Under the pieces are notes generated by a model. That model worked only from the letters and a program-made list of their open reading frames with translations. It searched no databases and was not told the origin of the DNA. Made by a program: the position numbers and the translations under genes. Below, one piece after another: positions 1-8,581 of a stretch of DNA of 64,000 nucleotides. Source of the stretch: Acinetobacter pollinis (GTDB taxonomy: Bacteria; Pseudomonadota; Gammaproteobacteria; Pseudomonadales; Moraxellaceae); the NCBI RefSeq assembly GCF_015627175.1, contig NZ_VTDQ01000012.1, positions 1 through 64,000 of the forward strand, written 5' to 3'. The first letter of the stretch is position 1; each line of letters opens with the position of its first letter.

Positions 1-193
1 AGACACACAGGAGTTACTAGAACATCATGGGCATCAGATTTTATGGTTACCGCCTTATAGCCCTGATTTGAATTCTATTGAAAAGACTTGGGCATGGATT
101 AAGAAAAAGAGAAAAGAATGGCAAGAGGATTGTATTGATCGACTCTTTCAGATGTTTTTTCATTTTTGTATGAGTAATTAGATTGTTTGACTA
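1..193 (+). mobile_element. 3' end of an IS630-type insertion sequence (partial)
   Basis: The window opens inside an insertion sequence. It holds the last part of a DDE transposase and about ten bases of flanking DNA, ending at a TA dinucleotide near 192-193. IS630-family elements insert at and duplicate TA. The neighbouring acyltransferase gene on the other strand ends exactly there, and its TAG stop is built from that TA plus the first G of the element. The left end of the element lies outside the window, so the inverted repeats cannot be compared. The family call is from the transposase; the exact boundary is inferred. Confidence 0.6.
2..181 (+). CDS. IS630-family transposase, C-terminal fragment (5' end outside window)
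   Basis: Frame 2 is open from the left edge to TAG at 179-181 and gives 59 residues. It contains the signature WLPPYSPDLNSIEKTWAWIK, which is the C-terminal part of the DDE_3 domain of IS630/Tc1-type transposases; the glutamate in NSIEKTW is the third acidic catalytic residue. The enzyme cuts and pastes its own element into TA targets. Only the end of the gene is present here, so it cannot be said whether the full copy is intact. Confidence 0.75.
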   Translation, partial: DTQELLEHHGHQILWLPPYSPDLNSIEKTWAWIKKKRKEWQEDCIDRLFQMFFHFCMSN

Positions 194-1168
194 TATTTTT
201 TCAAAATATGAAGTTGCCGAAGGAGTAAATATCAGTTTAATAAAACCCAAAACAATAAGATGAAAAAGATATATTTCATAGCTTTTTTGTCCCATATAAA
301 TAAGAGGCTTAAACATTATTTTATTTTTATATTTATCTTGATAGCTATAAATTAGTATAGCTATCAATAAAGCAAATACTGTCATACTCCAAGTACTCAC
401 ATCATGAATAGGTTTATAACAATATAAAAATATTAAGACTATAATCGTCATATATCTCAATTGATATAAACAGCGTACATATTTTTTATTATTATAAAGA
501 AGACCTAACATACACCCTATTACAATAGCATCAAAGCTTGAAAAATAATGGTACAAATAGGCTTCATTTTTATCCATATAAAATTGTGAACGAAAATATA
601 TCGCGTATAAAATAATAAAAACAAAAATAGGATATATGCTTTTTATACTACTTATAAAAAATGTAAATATAATTGGAAAAGCGATATAAAAGACTTCCTC
701 TACTGAAAGAGACCATAACACCCCTAATACATAGTTTACCCAACCATAGTGAATGATAAGTATATTCATGGAAAAAGTTAAAGCAGCTAAAACGGTCTCT
801 GCATAAGAAACAGAAACACCATTTGGAGTATGATTGATAAAAACAGGAACTTTTAAGAAAACTAAAATAGATACAAGAAAAATTAATAGCGTTAAGCAGG
901 GTAAAATCCTTGCTATTCTTCTTATATAAAAATCTTTTATATTAATATTTAATAAGGATGAATAACGCTTAATACTGGTTTGTGTAATTAAAAAACCTGA
1001 AATAACAAAGAAGATAGTCACACCATAATTTCCATTGCGGCATATTATATTTATCCAATCTAAGCCTTCTAAATGTATTTTATAAGGTATATTAAAATGA
1101 TGTAAAAGTACTAGAAAAATAGAAATTCCTCTTAAAACATCTATAAAATAAATATGATTTTTTTTCAC
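191..1168 (-). CDS. acyltransferase 3 family membrane protein, probably 3'-truncated
   Basis: A polytopic inner-membrane O-acyltransferase of the acyltransferase-3 family (OafA/NodX type), which usually adds acetyl groups to cell-surface glycans. Visible family marks are the N-terminal helix FIDVLRGISIFLVLLHHF with its His, the segment FYIRRIARILP, and VLWSLSVEEVFYI with its Glu. At 325 residues it is somewhat short for the family. The chain stops right after the helix YEIYLFHLIVLGFIKLIF, where a further membrane helix and a short tail are normally expected. The stop codon coincides with the edge of the adjacent IS630-type element, so the gene is likely cut by that insertion. The native substrate cannot be inferred. 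Codons are very AT-rich. Confidence 0.75.
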   Translation of the reverse strand: MKKNHIYFIDVLRGISIFLVLLHHFNIPYKIHLEGLDWINIICRNGNYGVTIFFVISGFLITQTSIKRYSSLLNINIKDFYIRRIARILPCLTLLIFLVSILVFLKVPVFINHTPNGVSVSYAETVLAALTFSMNILIIHYGWVNYVLGVLWSLSVEEVFYIAFPIIFTFFISSIKSIYPIFVFIILYAIYFRSQFYMDKNEAYLYHYFSSFDAIVIGCMLGLLYNNKKYVRCLYQLRYMTIIVLIFLYCYKPIHDVSTWSMTVFALLIAILIYSYQDKYKNKIMFKPLIYMGQKSYEIYLFHLIVLGFIKLIFTPSATSYFEKI

Positions 1169-1365
1169 TTTTTTTAACTTCTAATTGATATCTTCACTAA
1201 CGACAGAAATTTAACATGCCTCAATAGCTAATATTTTTTTTATTGTTCTATATCTGTATAAGATGACTTTAATAACTCAACACCTTTTCCCATTTCTCAC
1301 ACAAAAGTTCTTAATTGTGTCATAATATCAAGCAGTTTTATGGCTTGATTAGCGGTATTTATTTT

Positions 1366-2355
1366 ATGAATCTTGAGCGAGTTGATTTAAACTTACTTAT
1401 TTATCTCGATGTATTGCTACGTGAGAAAAATGTCACTCGTGCCGCTGAACAGTTGGGCGTTACACAACCAGCAATGAGCAATATTCTACGCAGACTTAGA
1501 ACACTTTTTAATGATCCTTTATTAATTCGTTCTTCAGAGGGTATGACTCCAACTGAACGCGCCTTAGAGCTACAACCCCGTATTCGAGATGTACTTTCAG
1601 ATTTATCAATGATCTTAGAACCTCGAACAGAGTTTAGACCTTATAAAAGTAATCGCGTCTTTAGAATTATGACTTCTGATTATGCTGAGGCCACACTTGT
1701 ACCCAGATTGGTCAAAGCATTACGCGCAGAAGCGCCCAATGTTGTTTTAGACTTTTTAACGCCAAGTGATGTGTCTTATCGAGATATGGAACAAGGAAAA
1801 GTCGACTTAGCAATTAATCGTTTTAATGAAATTCCTCAAAGTTTTCACCAGATTTTAGTATGGCGTGATAGCTTTTCTTGCTTACTTAACCCAAATCATC
1901 CAAATATACACAATCTTAATTTAAAAAATTACTTAGATGCCCATCATATTTGGGTATCTAAAACAGGAATGGGCATTGGTTTTGGCGTTAATCCAGATAA
2001 ACAAGCAGGTTTAGGTTGGATTGACCAAGCACTCGAAAGAATTGGGCAAAAGCGTAAAATATCTATTTTTACACGGCATTATCAAATGCCAGCTTTATTG
2101 ACAAAAAATGTAGATTTAATCGCCACTCTACCAACGCGAATTGCACGACAACAAGCAAAACATCAGGGCTTAATTATTAAAGACCCACCTTTTTATATTC
2201 CAGATATTGAGCTTAAAATGGCATGGTGTCCGCTGTTACATCATCATCCCGCTCATCGTTGGTTACGACAATTGATTTTATATGTTGCTCGTCAAATGGT
2301 TGAAGAGGAAGGCCGTGAACTCTATCCAAACCATAGCCAAAATTTACATTATTAA
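1366..2355 (+). CDS. LysR-type transcriptional regulator
   Basis: A DNA-binding regulator of the LysR family, about 329 residues. The N-terminal winged helix-turn-helix covers roughly residues 8-65 (NVTRAAEQLGVTQPAMSNIL is the recognition region). The C-terminal periplasmic-binding-like domain would bind an unknown co-inducer. The frame is open 17 codons further upstream, but the ATG that starts MNLERVDLNLL matches the usual LysR start, so I place the start at 1366. It resembles the NodD/NahR/LinR subgroup, in which the HTH is preceded by the sequence DLNLL. It stands alone; the next gene on the same strand follows a hairpin. The target genes are not evident from the context. Confidence 0.85.
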   Translation: MNLERVDLNLLIYLDVLLREKNVTRAAEQLGVTQPAMSNILRRLRTLFNDPLLIRSSEGMTPTERALELQPRIRDVLSDLSMILEPRTEFRPYKSNRVFRIMTSDYAEATLVPRLVKALRAEAPNVVLDFLTPSDVSYRDMEQGKVDLAINRFNEIPQSFHQILVWRDSFSCLLNPNHPNIHNLNLKNYLDAHHIWVSKTGMGIGFGVNPDKQAGLGWIDQALERIGQKRKISIFTRHYQMPALLTKNVDLIATLPTRIARQQAKHQGLIIKDPPFYIPDIELKMAWCPLLHHHPAHRWLRQLILYVARQMVEEEGRELYPNHSQNLHY

Positions 2356-2364
2356 TAATTTCTT

Positions 2365-2387
2365 AGGTTGGTAATACATACCAACCT
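2365..2387 (+). terminator. hairpin after LysR gene
   Basis: A perfect 9-bp stem (AGGTTGGTA / TACCAACCT) with a 5-nt loop lies 10 bases after the LysR stop. It is followed only by a broken T-rich stretch, so termination may be weak. Confidence 0.5.
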
Positions 2388-2446
2388 GTATGATTTTGTG
2401 TTAAAAATAAACTAAATAATGCCAAACTTATAAGCACAGGTGCATT

Positions 2447-3781
2447 GTGAGCTTTTTTCAAAGTATGATTATTGTCATCATCCTCATTGTAGGTGGTGGT
2501 TATTTGGCCCTCGCAGAAATCGCATTAGCGGGTGCACGAAAAGTAAAACTAAAAATTTTAGCAGAAGCTGGAGATGAGCGCGCTAAAAAGGTTCTAGACA
2601 TTCAGGAGCAATCTGCCGACTTCTTTGCTGCATCTCAAATTGGCTTAAATGCAGCTGCAATTTTAGGTGGTATTGTTGGTGAACCAGCCTTTCGCGAATT
2701 ATCGCTTAGAATTTTAAATCACTTTTTTGAAGGTGCTTGGATTGAAAATGCAGCCTTCGGTTTATCCTTCTTATTTGTAACACTTGCTTTTATTCTTTTT
2801 GCAGACTTCATGCCAAAACGTTTGGCCATGATTGCACCTGAAAAAATTGCAATGTCAGTCATCAATCCAACTTTAATTTATATCAGAATATGTAAGCCAC
2901 TGGCTTGGATTATTAACTCGATTACAAACTTTTTATTTAGAATATTTAAAGTCAATACCATCCGTGAAGATAACATTACTTTCGACGATATTGCAGCCGT
3001 GATGGAAGCAGGTGCACAAGCAGGTGTTCTACAAAAACAAGAACATCATTTCATCGAAAATGTATTTGAACTTGAGGAACGTACCGTCCCATCAAGTATG
3101 ACCACTCGAGAAAACGTCGTCTTTTTTACTCTCAATGAATCTGAAGAAAGTATTCGCCAAAAACTTGCTGAATACCCTTTTTCTAAATTTCTAGTCTGCA
3201 ATGAAAATATTGATCAAGTCATTGGTTATGTAGACACAAAAGATATTCTGGTAAGAATTTTAAATCATCAAAAGATTAATCAGTTGAATGAATCTACTAT
3301 TCGTACAGTACTGACTATTCCAGATACACTAACGCTTTCAGAATTACTTGATCGCTTCCGTGCAAGCAAAGAAAAATTTGCTGTTGTTATTAACGAATAT
3401 GCTTGGGTAGTAGGTGTCATTACTCTCAGTGATGTTATGAGTACTGTAATGGGTGATTGGGTAACTCCAATGGATGAAGAGCAACAAATTATTAAACGTG
3501 ATAGTAGCTCTTGGTTGATTGAAGGAAGTACACCAATCGAAGATATGAAGCATTCTTTAGATATTGATGAAATGCCTGACGAAGAAAACTATGAAACAGT
3601 TGCTGGATTTATGATGTACAAACTTAGAAAAGTACCTCGTCCAGCAGATTTTGTTGAGTTTAATGGCTTTAAATTTGAGGTTGTGGATGTAGATCACTAT
3701 AAAATTGATCAACTCTTAGTAACACGTATTATGGATATTCCTATACTTATTCCTAAAGAGCCTTCTGAACCTCAAGAATAG
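2447..3781 (+). CDS. CNNM/CorC (hemolysin-like) family membrane protein with CBS pair
   Basis: A 444-residue inner-membrane protein of the CNNM/HlyC-CorC family. The N-terminal DUF21 transmembrane domain (about residues 1-200) has several hydrophobic helices. A CBS-domain pair follows (about 205-335), then a C-terminal CorC_HlyC domain (about 350-430). Family members are tied to Mg2+/Co2+ transport or ion sensing; the name hemolysin is historical. The start is a GTG at 2447 with an AGG six bases upstream (GCACAGG); an internal ATG at residue 7 is a weaker choice. No partner genes lie beside it. The metal specificity is not predictable from sequence. Confidence 0.85.
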   Translation: MSFFQSMIIVIILIVGGGYLALAEIALAGARKVKLKILAEAGDERAKKVLDIQEQSADFFAASQIGLNAAAILGGIVGEPAFRELSLRILNHFFEGAWIENAAFGLSFLFVTLAFILFADFMPKRLAMIAPEKIAMSVINPTLIYIRICKPLAWIINSITNFLFRIFKVNTIREDNITFDDIAAVMEAGAQAGVLQKQEHHFIENVFELEERTVPSSMTTRENVVFFTLNESEESIRQKLAEYPFSKFLVCNENIDQVIGYVDTKDILVRILNHQKINQLNESTIRTVLTIPDTLTLSELLDRFRASKEKFAVVINEYAWVVGVITLSDVMSTVMGDWVTPMDEEQQIIKRDSSSWLIEGSTPIEDMKHSLDIDEMPDEENYETVAGFMMYKLRKVPRPADFVEFNGFKFEVVDVDHYKIDQLLVTRIMDIPILIPKEPSEPQE

Positions 3782-3783
3782 TT

Positions 3784-3933
3784 CTAGTGCCATTGTTGTT
3801 GTAATAGATGAAGAGCATCTATAAAGCTTTTCATCTCCATAGCTTCTTCTGAATGAAAATCATCTTGTAAAAAATGATCAGGTAATTGCATTTCAGTTAA
3901 AATTTTATTCAGTGATTGTATTGTCTTAATCAT
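3784..3933 (-). CDS. small hypothetical protein, 49 aa
   Basis: An ATG at 3931-3933 on the minus strand opens a 49-codon frame ending in TAG at 3784-3786. The product begins MIKTIQSLNKILTEMQLPDH and is acidic in the middle (several Asp and Glu) with a Gln-rich end. No domain is recognised. It fills the gap between the CNNM gene (convergent) and lysS, from which it is separated by the lysS terminator. No strong Shine-Dalgarno sequence is visible. It is supported by length, fit to the gap and protein-like composition only. Confidence 0.45.
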   Translation of the reverse strand: MIKTIQSLNKILTEMQLPDHFLQDDFHSEEAMEMKSFIDALHLLQQQWH

Positions 3934-4021
3934 TTGATAGCTAACTTAAATAAAAAACATCATATATAAAGTTAAATTAATGATAAAACCGAATGTTTTT
4001 ATTATTATGATCGGGTAAGCA

Positions 4022-4055
4022 AATAAAAAGCCCTCAAATGAGAGCTTTTTATTTA
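4022..4055 (-). terminator. lysS terminator
   Basis: Stem 4025-4035 / 4040-4050 (AAAAAGCCCTC with GAGAGCTTTTT, one wobble pair), 4-nt loop, with a U-rich tail when read on the minus strand. It lies directly downstream of the lysS stop. Confidence 0.75.
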
Positions 4056-4065
4056 TTATTACAAC

Positions 4066-5595
4066 TTAGCTATCTTTACGACGCATATGTGGGAATAACA
4101 ATACATCACGAATACTCGGTGCATTTGCAAAAAGCATTACGAGACGATCAATACCAATTCCCTGCCCTGCAGTTGGTGGTAGACCATATTCAAGTGCTTC
4201 AATAAAGTCAGCATCATAATGCATTGCTTCATCATCACCAGCATCTTTTTCTTCAACTTGTGCTTGGAAACGTTCCGCTTGATCAATCGGATCATTTAAC
4301 TCACTGAAACCATTTGCAAGTTCGCGACCACCCACAAAAAATTCAAAACGATCTGTCACATGTGGATTATCATCATTACGACGCGCAAGTGGTGACGTTT
4401 CTGCAGGATACTCTGTAATGAATGTTGGCTGTCTTAGTTTAGTCTCAACAGTTTCTTCAAAGACAATAGTTTGCAATCTGCCTAAACCAAAGCTTGGTTT
4501 TACTTCTTCTTTTAATGTTTCACGGACATAGTTTGCAAGAAATTCACGATCTGCAACGTTATCAGCCGTAAAGCTTGGATTATGCTCTAAAATAGCATCA
4601 AACATTGATATTTTTTTGAACGGCCCTTTAAAGCTATACACTTCATCACCATATGGTAAATCTGTAGAACCCAAAATATCTAATGCGAGTTTTTCGAGCA
4701 TATTCTCTGTCAGTTGCATTAAATCTTTGTAGTCTGCGTATGCCTGATAGAATTCAATCATTGTAAATTCTGGGTTATGACGTGTAGATACCCCTTCATT
4801 TCTGAAGTTACGGTTAATCTCAAACACACGTTCAAATCCACCTACGACAAGACGCTTTAAATAAAGCTCAGGTGCGATACGAAGAAATAAATCCATATCT
4901 AATGCATTGTGATGCGTCACAAATGGTTTTGCAGAAGCACCACCCGGAATGATATGCATCATTGGTGTTTCAACTTCCATAAAGCGTTCAGCAATCAAAT
5001 ACTGACGAATACCTGCAACAACTTGTGCACGAATTTCAAATGTCTTACGTGTTTCGTCATTTACAATCAAATCCAAATAACGCTTACGATACTTTGCTTC
5101 CGTATCATTTAAACCATGGAATTTATCTGGTAATGGGCGTAAAGATTTTGTAAGTAATTCAAATTCTTGCAAATGTACATACAAATCCCCTTTGCCTGAA
5201 CGACCAATATAACCAGTCGCAGCAACAATATCGCCTAAATCCAAACTTTTAATTGCATCTAATTGCGCTTTTGGTAAACCTTTGCGATCTACATAAAGTT
5301 GAATACGACCTGTCATGTCCTGCAAAACCATAAAAGAACCACGGTTTAACATGATACGACCTGCAACTTTCACATGGACTTGTTCAGATACTTCAATTTC
5401 AGCTTTATCTTTATTCTCAAATTGTTCTTGTAGATCGGCTGCATAGTGCTCACGTTTAAAACTATTTGGCCAAGGACTTACACCATTTTCCTTGGCTTGC
5501 TCTTGAATCTGTTTTAACTTGGCATGACGCTGTGCAATTAAATCGTTTTCGGAAATGGTTTGTTCAGAACTCGACTGAGCGTTTTTTTGCGTCAT
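4066..5595 (-). CDS. lysS: lysyl-tRNA synthetase (class II)
   Basis: Charges tRNA-Lys with lysine in the cytoplasm. It is a class II synthetase of about 509 residues with an N-terminal OB-fold anticodon-binding domain (about 60-190; [20 protein letters not shown]) and a catalytic domain. Motif 2 is visible as [18 protein letters not shown] and motif 3 as [12 protein letters not shown] near the end. The frame is open 18 codons further upstream, but the ATG at 5593-5595 (MTQKNAQSS) has AGAGG just before it and gives the family-typical N-terminus. It is a single gene with its own terminator. Confidence 0.97.
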   Translation of the reverse strand: MTQKNAQSSSEQTISENDLIAQRHAKLKQIQEQAKENGVSPWPNSFKREHYAADLQEQFENKDKAEIEVSEQVHVKVAGRIMLNRGSFMVLQDMTGRIQLYVDRKGLPKAQLDAIKSLDLGDIVAATGYIGRSGKGDLYVHLQEFELLTKSLRPLPDKFHGLNDTEAKYRKRYLDLIVNDETRKTFEIRAQVVAGIRQYLIAERFMEVETPMMHIIPGGASAKPFVTHHNALDMDLFLRIAPELYLKRLVVGGFERVFEINRNFRNEGVSTRHNPEFTMIEFYQAYADYKDLMQLTENMLEKLALDILGSTDLPYGDEVYSFKGPFKKISMFDAILEHNPSFTADNVADREFLANYVRETLKEEVKPSFGLGRLQTIVFEETVETKLRQPTFITEYPAETSPLARRNDDNPHVTDRFEFFVGGRELANGFSELNDPIDQAERFQAQVEEKDAGDDEAMHYDADFIEALEYGLPPTAGQGIGIDRLVMLFANAPSIRDVLLFPHMRRKDS

Positions 5596-5772
5596 CTCTG
5601 CCTCTAAAAAAATAATAAAAAAGAAGTCCCATAGAATAGCAGAATTCACTTTCTTTTCTAATCTATTCTTCGCTAAGAATGCAAAAAATATTCATTTTTC
5701 GTCTTTCTTTAGACTATTTGCTAGCTTCCAAAAGCAAAAAACTTTTCTAGAATAAAAAAAACACGGCCAACG

Positions 5773-6327
5773 ATGGCAGGAAATAAAGTTGGTCACCTAT
5801 ATCCAAATCAGATGTATTTATCAATGAAGGGATACGATATTAAAATATTATTCTTACACGGATTGGATTCGTCAAAAGAGTCAACGAAATTTCACACCAT
5901 TGCATCTAAAAATAAATTTTGTATTAACGTTGACTACAGAAATTTGAACTTTGAAACTGTGCAATATTTCTACCAAGACACCATCCAAAAAATTAAACCA
6001 GACTTACTGATTGGCCATGGTATAGGTGGTTATTGGGCATTAAAAATGTCTTATCTCTTTCAGTTACCGACTATTGTTGCAAACCCAAGCTTAACGCCTA
6101 CATTTAGAGCTGATTATCCTAAACTTGAAGAAGTCGACTTAAACCACGATATTCCGCAGGTTGCATATTTAGAACTAGGAGATGAACTTGTAGACATGCA
6201 TAAAACACAGCGTTTTTTAGAGCATTTTATGTTTATCGAAACATATATAGGAGGATACCATCGATTAGAACACCCAGAGAATATCAATAAACTCATAGCA
6301 TTCTTACAAAACAATTATAATCTATAA
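5773..6327 (+). CDS. YqiA/UPF0227-like alpha/beta hydrolase lacking the nucleophile serine
   Basis: A small alpha/beta-hydrolase-fold protein resembling YqiA-type esterases (UPF0227). ILFLHGLDSSKES near the N-terminus is the oxyanion-hole strand typical of the family, LGDELVD carries the likely acid Asp, and GGYHRLEH the His. The nucleophile elbow, normally G-x-S-x-G, reads GHGIGG here: the central codon at 6019-6021 is GGT (Gly) where AGT would give Ser. If the sequence is right, this copy lacks the catalytic nucleophile. The start is uncertain: ATGs at 5773, 5812 and 5824 are in frame with no convincing Shine-Dalgarno sequence, and the last fits YqiA length best. It converges with apt. Confidence 0.65.
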   Translation: MAGNKVGHLYPNQMYLSMKGYDIKILFLHGLDSSKESTKFHTIASKNKFCINVDYRNLNFETVQYFYQDTIQKIKPDLLIGHGIGGYWALKMSYLFQLPTIVANPSLTPTFRADYPKLEEVDLNHDIPQVAYLELGDELVDMHKTQRFLEHFMFIETYIGGYHRLEHPENINKLIAFLQNNYNL

Positions 6328-6357
6328 ACATACCGACTCATTGTTCGGCATGTTTAT
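6324..6357. terminator. bidirectional hairpin between hydrolase gene and apt
   Basis: A 13-bp stem (ATAAACATACCGA / TCGGCATGTTTAT, one wobble pair) sits between the two convergent stop codons and could serve both. Confidence 0.6.
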
Positions 6358-6364
6358 AATATAT

Positions 6365-6895
6365 CTAACCTTTTGTACTTTCTTGTAAAACTGACCAAAC
6401 ATTCATATCTAACGGCGCATCGAGTAACTCTAAATCTAACAATACAGATGTTCCAAGCACATCCAGATGACTCTTTTCAGCCAATTTTTGTGTCGCTCTT
6501 AAAGTTCCACCAGTTGCTAATACATCATCTACTAAAATTACTTTCTGAGGTTGAATGCTCGCAGATAATTCTAATTTGTCTGTACCATACTCTAAACTAT
6601 ATTCAACACCCACTACTGGTGGCGGAAGCTTTCCAGCCTTACGCACTAAAATTAAACCTTTATTTAAACGCTGTGCTAAAAAACTGGCTAATACAAATCC
6701 TCTCGCTTCGACTGCCATAAAACTATCCACATCCTTTAAGTATTGATCAGGTATGCTTTCAATTAATGCATCAGTCAAAGCATTAATTTGATCTAAAAAT
6801 AAAGGGGTAAGGTCATAAAAACAAATTCCTTCTCGTGGAAAATCTGGAACAGTTCGTATATGTGACCAAAGCATTTCTGTAAGTTTCATAACCAT
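6365..6895 (-). CDS. apt: adenine phosphoribosyltransferase
   Basis: Purine salvage enzyme: adenine + PRPP to AMP + PPi, cytosolic. 176 residues, normal for Apt. The PRPP-binding loop VILVDDVLATGGT is near residues 118-130, and the N-terminal DFPREGICFYDLTPLF matches the Apt signature for the flexible region. Two start codons are close together (MVMKLTEM); either is possible. It is a single gene, convergent with the upstream hydrolase and divergent from rubA. Confidence 0.95.
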   Translation of the reverse strand: MVMKLTEMLWSHIRTVPDFPREGICFYDLTPLFLDQINALTDALIESIPDQYLKDVDSFMAVEARGFVLASFLAQRLNKGLILVRKAGKLPPPVVGVEYSLEYGTDKLELSASIQPQKVILVDDVLATGGTLRATQKLAEKSHLDVLGTSVLLDLELLDAPLDMNVWSVLQESTKG

Positions 6896-7168
6896 TCATA
6901 AAGCGACTTAATTTATGCAATTTTATGTCTCCTCTTTATAAAAAACTATCTATTCGTGGTTATTTTCATATATTTTCTTCAATTCTTTTTTTAAATGACT
7001 GTTTAAACTACAGATGCTAAAAAATGAAACATCAATTTGAATATTTTCACTAAAGCCAGCAAAAATCTCCTGCTTCTTTTATAATACATCACGTTATAAT
7101 TGTTAAACTGTACGACAATTTGCTGACAGGCACTTGTTTAACTCCCCCATCAGCACTTGGAGAAATTC

Positions 7169-7336
7169 ATGAAAAAATATCAATGCATCGTCTGTGGCTT
7201 TATTTATGACGAAGCAGAAGGATGGCCAGAGGATGGTATTGCAGCAGGCACAAAATGGGATGATATCCCAGATGATTGGACTTGTCCTGACTGTGGTGTG
7301 ACTAAAGTCGATTTTGAAATGATTGAAGTTGAATAA
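7169..7336 (+). CDS. rubA: rubredoxin
   Basis: A 55-residue one-iron electron carrier that passes electrons from rubredoxin reductase to the alkane hydroxylase AlkM in alkane-using Acinetobacter. The Fe is held by four cysteines in two CxxC knuckles: CIVCG at residues 6-9 and CPDCG at 39-42. The start ATG at 7169 has GGAG eight bases before it. It is the first gene of the rubA-rubB-estB-oxyR block known from Acinetobacter ADP1. A hairpin lies between it and rubB. No alkane hydroxylase gene is present nearby, which fits the unlinked arrangement in the genus. Confidence 0.96.
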   Translation: MKKYQCIVCGFIYDEAEGWPEDGIAAGTKWDDIPDDWTCPDCGVTKVDFEMIEVE

Positions 7337-7344
7337 TTTTTTTT

Positions 7345-7371
7345 AGACCATGTACTTACATGGTCTTTTCT
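7345..7371 (+). terminator. hairpin between rubA and rubB (attenuator-like)
   Basis: A perfect 9-bp stem (AGACCATGT / ACATGGTCT), 4-nt loop, followed by a T-rich tract (TTTCTTTT). It looks like an intrinsic terminator and could make rubA mRNA more abundant than the downstream messages. Confidence 0.65.
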
Positions 7372-7396
7372 TTTGGTCTTACACTGAGATTAACCT

Positions 7397-8575
7397 ATGG
7401 AACATCCTATTATCATTATCGGCTCAGGTATGGCCGGATATACTTTAGCAAGAGAAATACGAAAACAAAATAAAGAACAAACATTAATAATGATCTGTGC
7501 TGATGATGCACAAAATTATGCCAAACCCACACTATCTAATGCATATGCCACTAAAAAACAACCGAATACCATCGCACTTGCAGATGCAACAAAAATGGCA
7601 ACACAATTAAATATATTAATAAATAGCCACGCTGTTGTGGTAAACATTGACTCTAAAAATAAAATAATTAGCTATATGCAAAATGGGCAAAAAACAGATT
7701 TGAAATACTACAAATTGGTCTTAGCACTCGGTGCAACCCCTATAGTTCCTGAGCCACTAAAAGATCATCCTTCTGTTTTTAGTGTTAATAACTTACATGA
7801 TTACGTCACCTTTAGATCGTTCATAGAAACGAAACCTGAAAAAAGAATTGTTATTGTTGGTGGTGGCCTAATAGGCTGTGAGTTTGCACACGATCTAAAA
7901 GCTTCAGGTTATGACATTACAGTTCTCGAAAAGAGCGCCTACCCACTTTCAGGTTTATTGCCTCAGCATATCGCTAAATTATTTCAAGACAAATTATCTC
8001 TATTAGGTATATCGTTTTTATGTGATACGACTGTGAAAGCGATAAATGATCACCATATTACGACACAGTCAAATCAGCAGATTCCTTACGATAGTATTTT
8101 ATGTGCAATTGGTTTAAAACCTAATACCGAACTTGCGCAAGCCAGTGGCATTGAGGTAAATAAAGGTATTATAGCGAATACTCTATTAGAAACGAATCAG
8201 CCAGATATTTATGCACTAGGCGATTGTGTTGAGGTGAATGAGTTAATTCTTCCGTACGTCATGCCTTTAATGCAACAGGCAAAATCTCTAGCAAAAACAC
8301 TCTTGGGTGAACCTACGCATCTACATTATCCGGCCATGCCAGTTGCCATTAAAACTCCAACAGCGCCACTTACTGTACTTCTCCCTCCTCAAAATATAAC
8401 AGTGACATGGCATGATGAAATTTTAGAGGATGGACTTATTGCAAGCGCAATAGATTCAGAAAATACCTTGCGTGGTTTTATTTTGTTTGGTGCAACTGCC
8501 GCAAAGCAACGCATGTCTTTAACAAAACTTATACCAGACTTAATTGCACCTCAACTTACGATAAAAACATCATAA
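7397..8575 (+). CDS. rubB: rubredoxin-NAD(+) reductase
   Basis: An FAD-dependent oxidoreductase that reduces rubredoxin with NADH, feeding electrons to alkane hydroxylation. 392 residues. The N-terminal FAD Rossmann motif IIIIGSGMAGYTLARE is at about 5-20. The central NAD-binding motif IVIVGGGLIGCEFA is at about 151-164. A second FAD-contact motif, IYALGDCVEVNE, is near 274-285. A short gap (60 nt, with a hairpin) separates it from rubA, and estB starts 6 bases after its stop, so the pair is co-transcribed at least in part. The context matches the described ADP1 locus. Confidence 0.93.
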   Translation: MEHPIIIIGSGMAGYTLAREIRKQNKEQTLIMICADDAQNYAKPTLSNAYATKKQPNTIALADATKMATQLNILINSHAVVVNIDSKNKIISYMQNGQKTDLKYYKLVLALGATPIVPEPLKDHPSVFSVNNLHDYVTFRSFIETKPEKRIVIVGGGLIGCEFAHDLKASGYDITVLEKSAYPLSGLLPQHIAKLFQDKLSLLGISFLCDTTVKAINDHHITTQSNQQIPYDSILCAIGLKPNTELAQASGIEVNKGIIANTLLETNQPDIYALGDCVEVNELILPYVMPLMQQAKSLAKTLLGEPTHLHYPAMPVAIKTPTAPLTVLLPPQNITVTWHDEILEDGLIASAIDSENTLRGFILFGATAAKQRMSLTKLIPDLIAPQLTIKTS

Positions 8576-8581
8576 AACGAG

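Noticed and set aside
5596..5649. N-terminal extension of lysyl-tRNA synthetase
   Set aside because: The 18 extra codons are hydrophobic and not family-like; the internal ATG has a good Shine-Dalgarno sequence.
7345..7371. Riboswitch between rubA and rubB
   Set aside because: A single simple hairpin with U-tail; no further conserved structure or alternative pairing seen.
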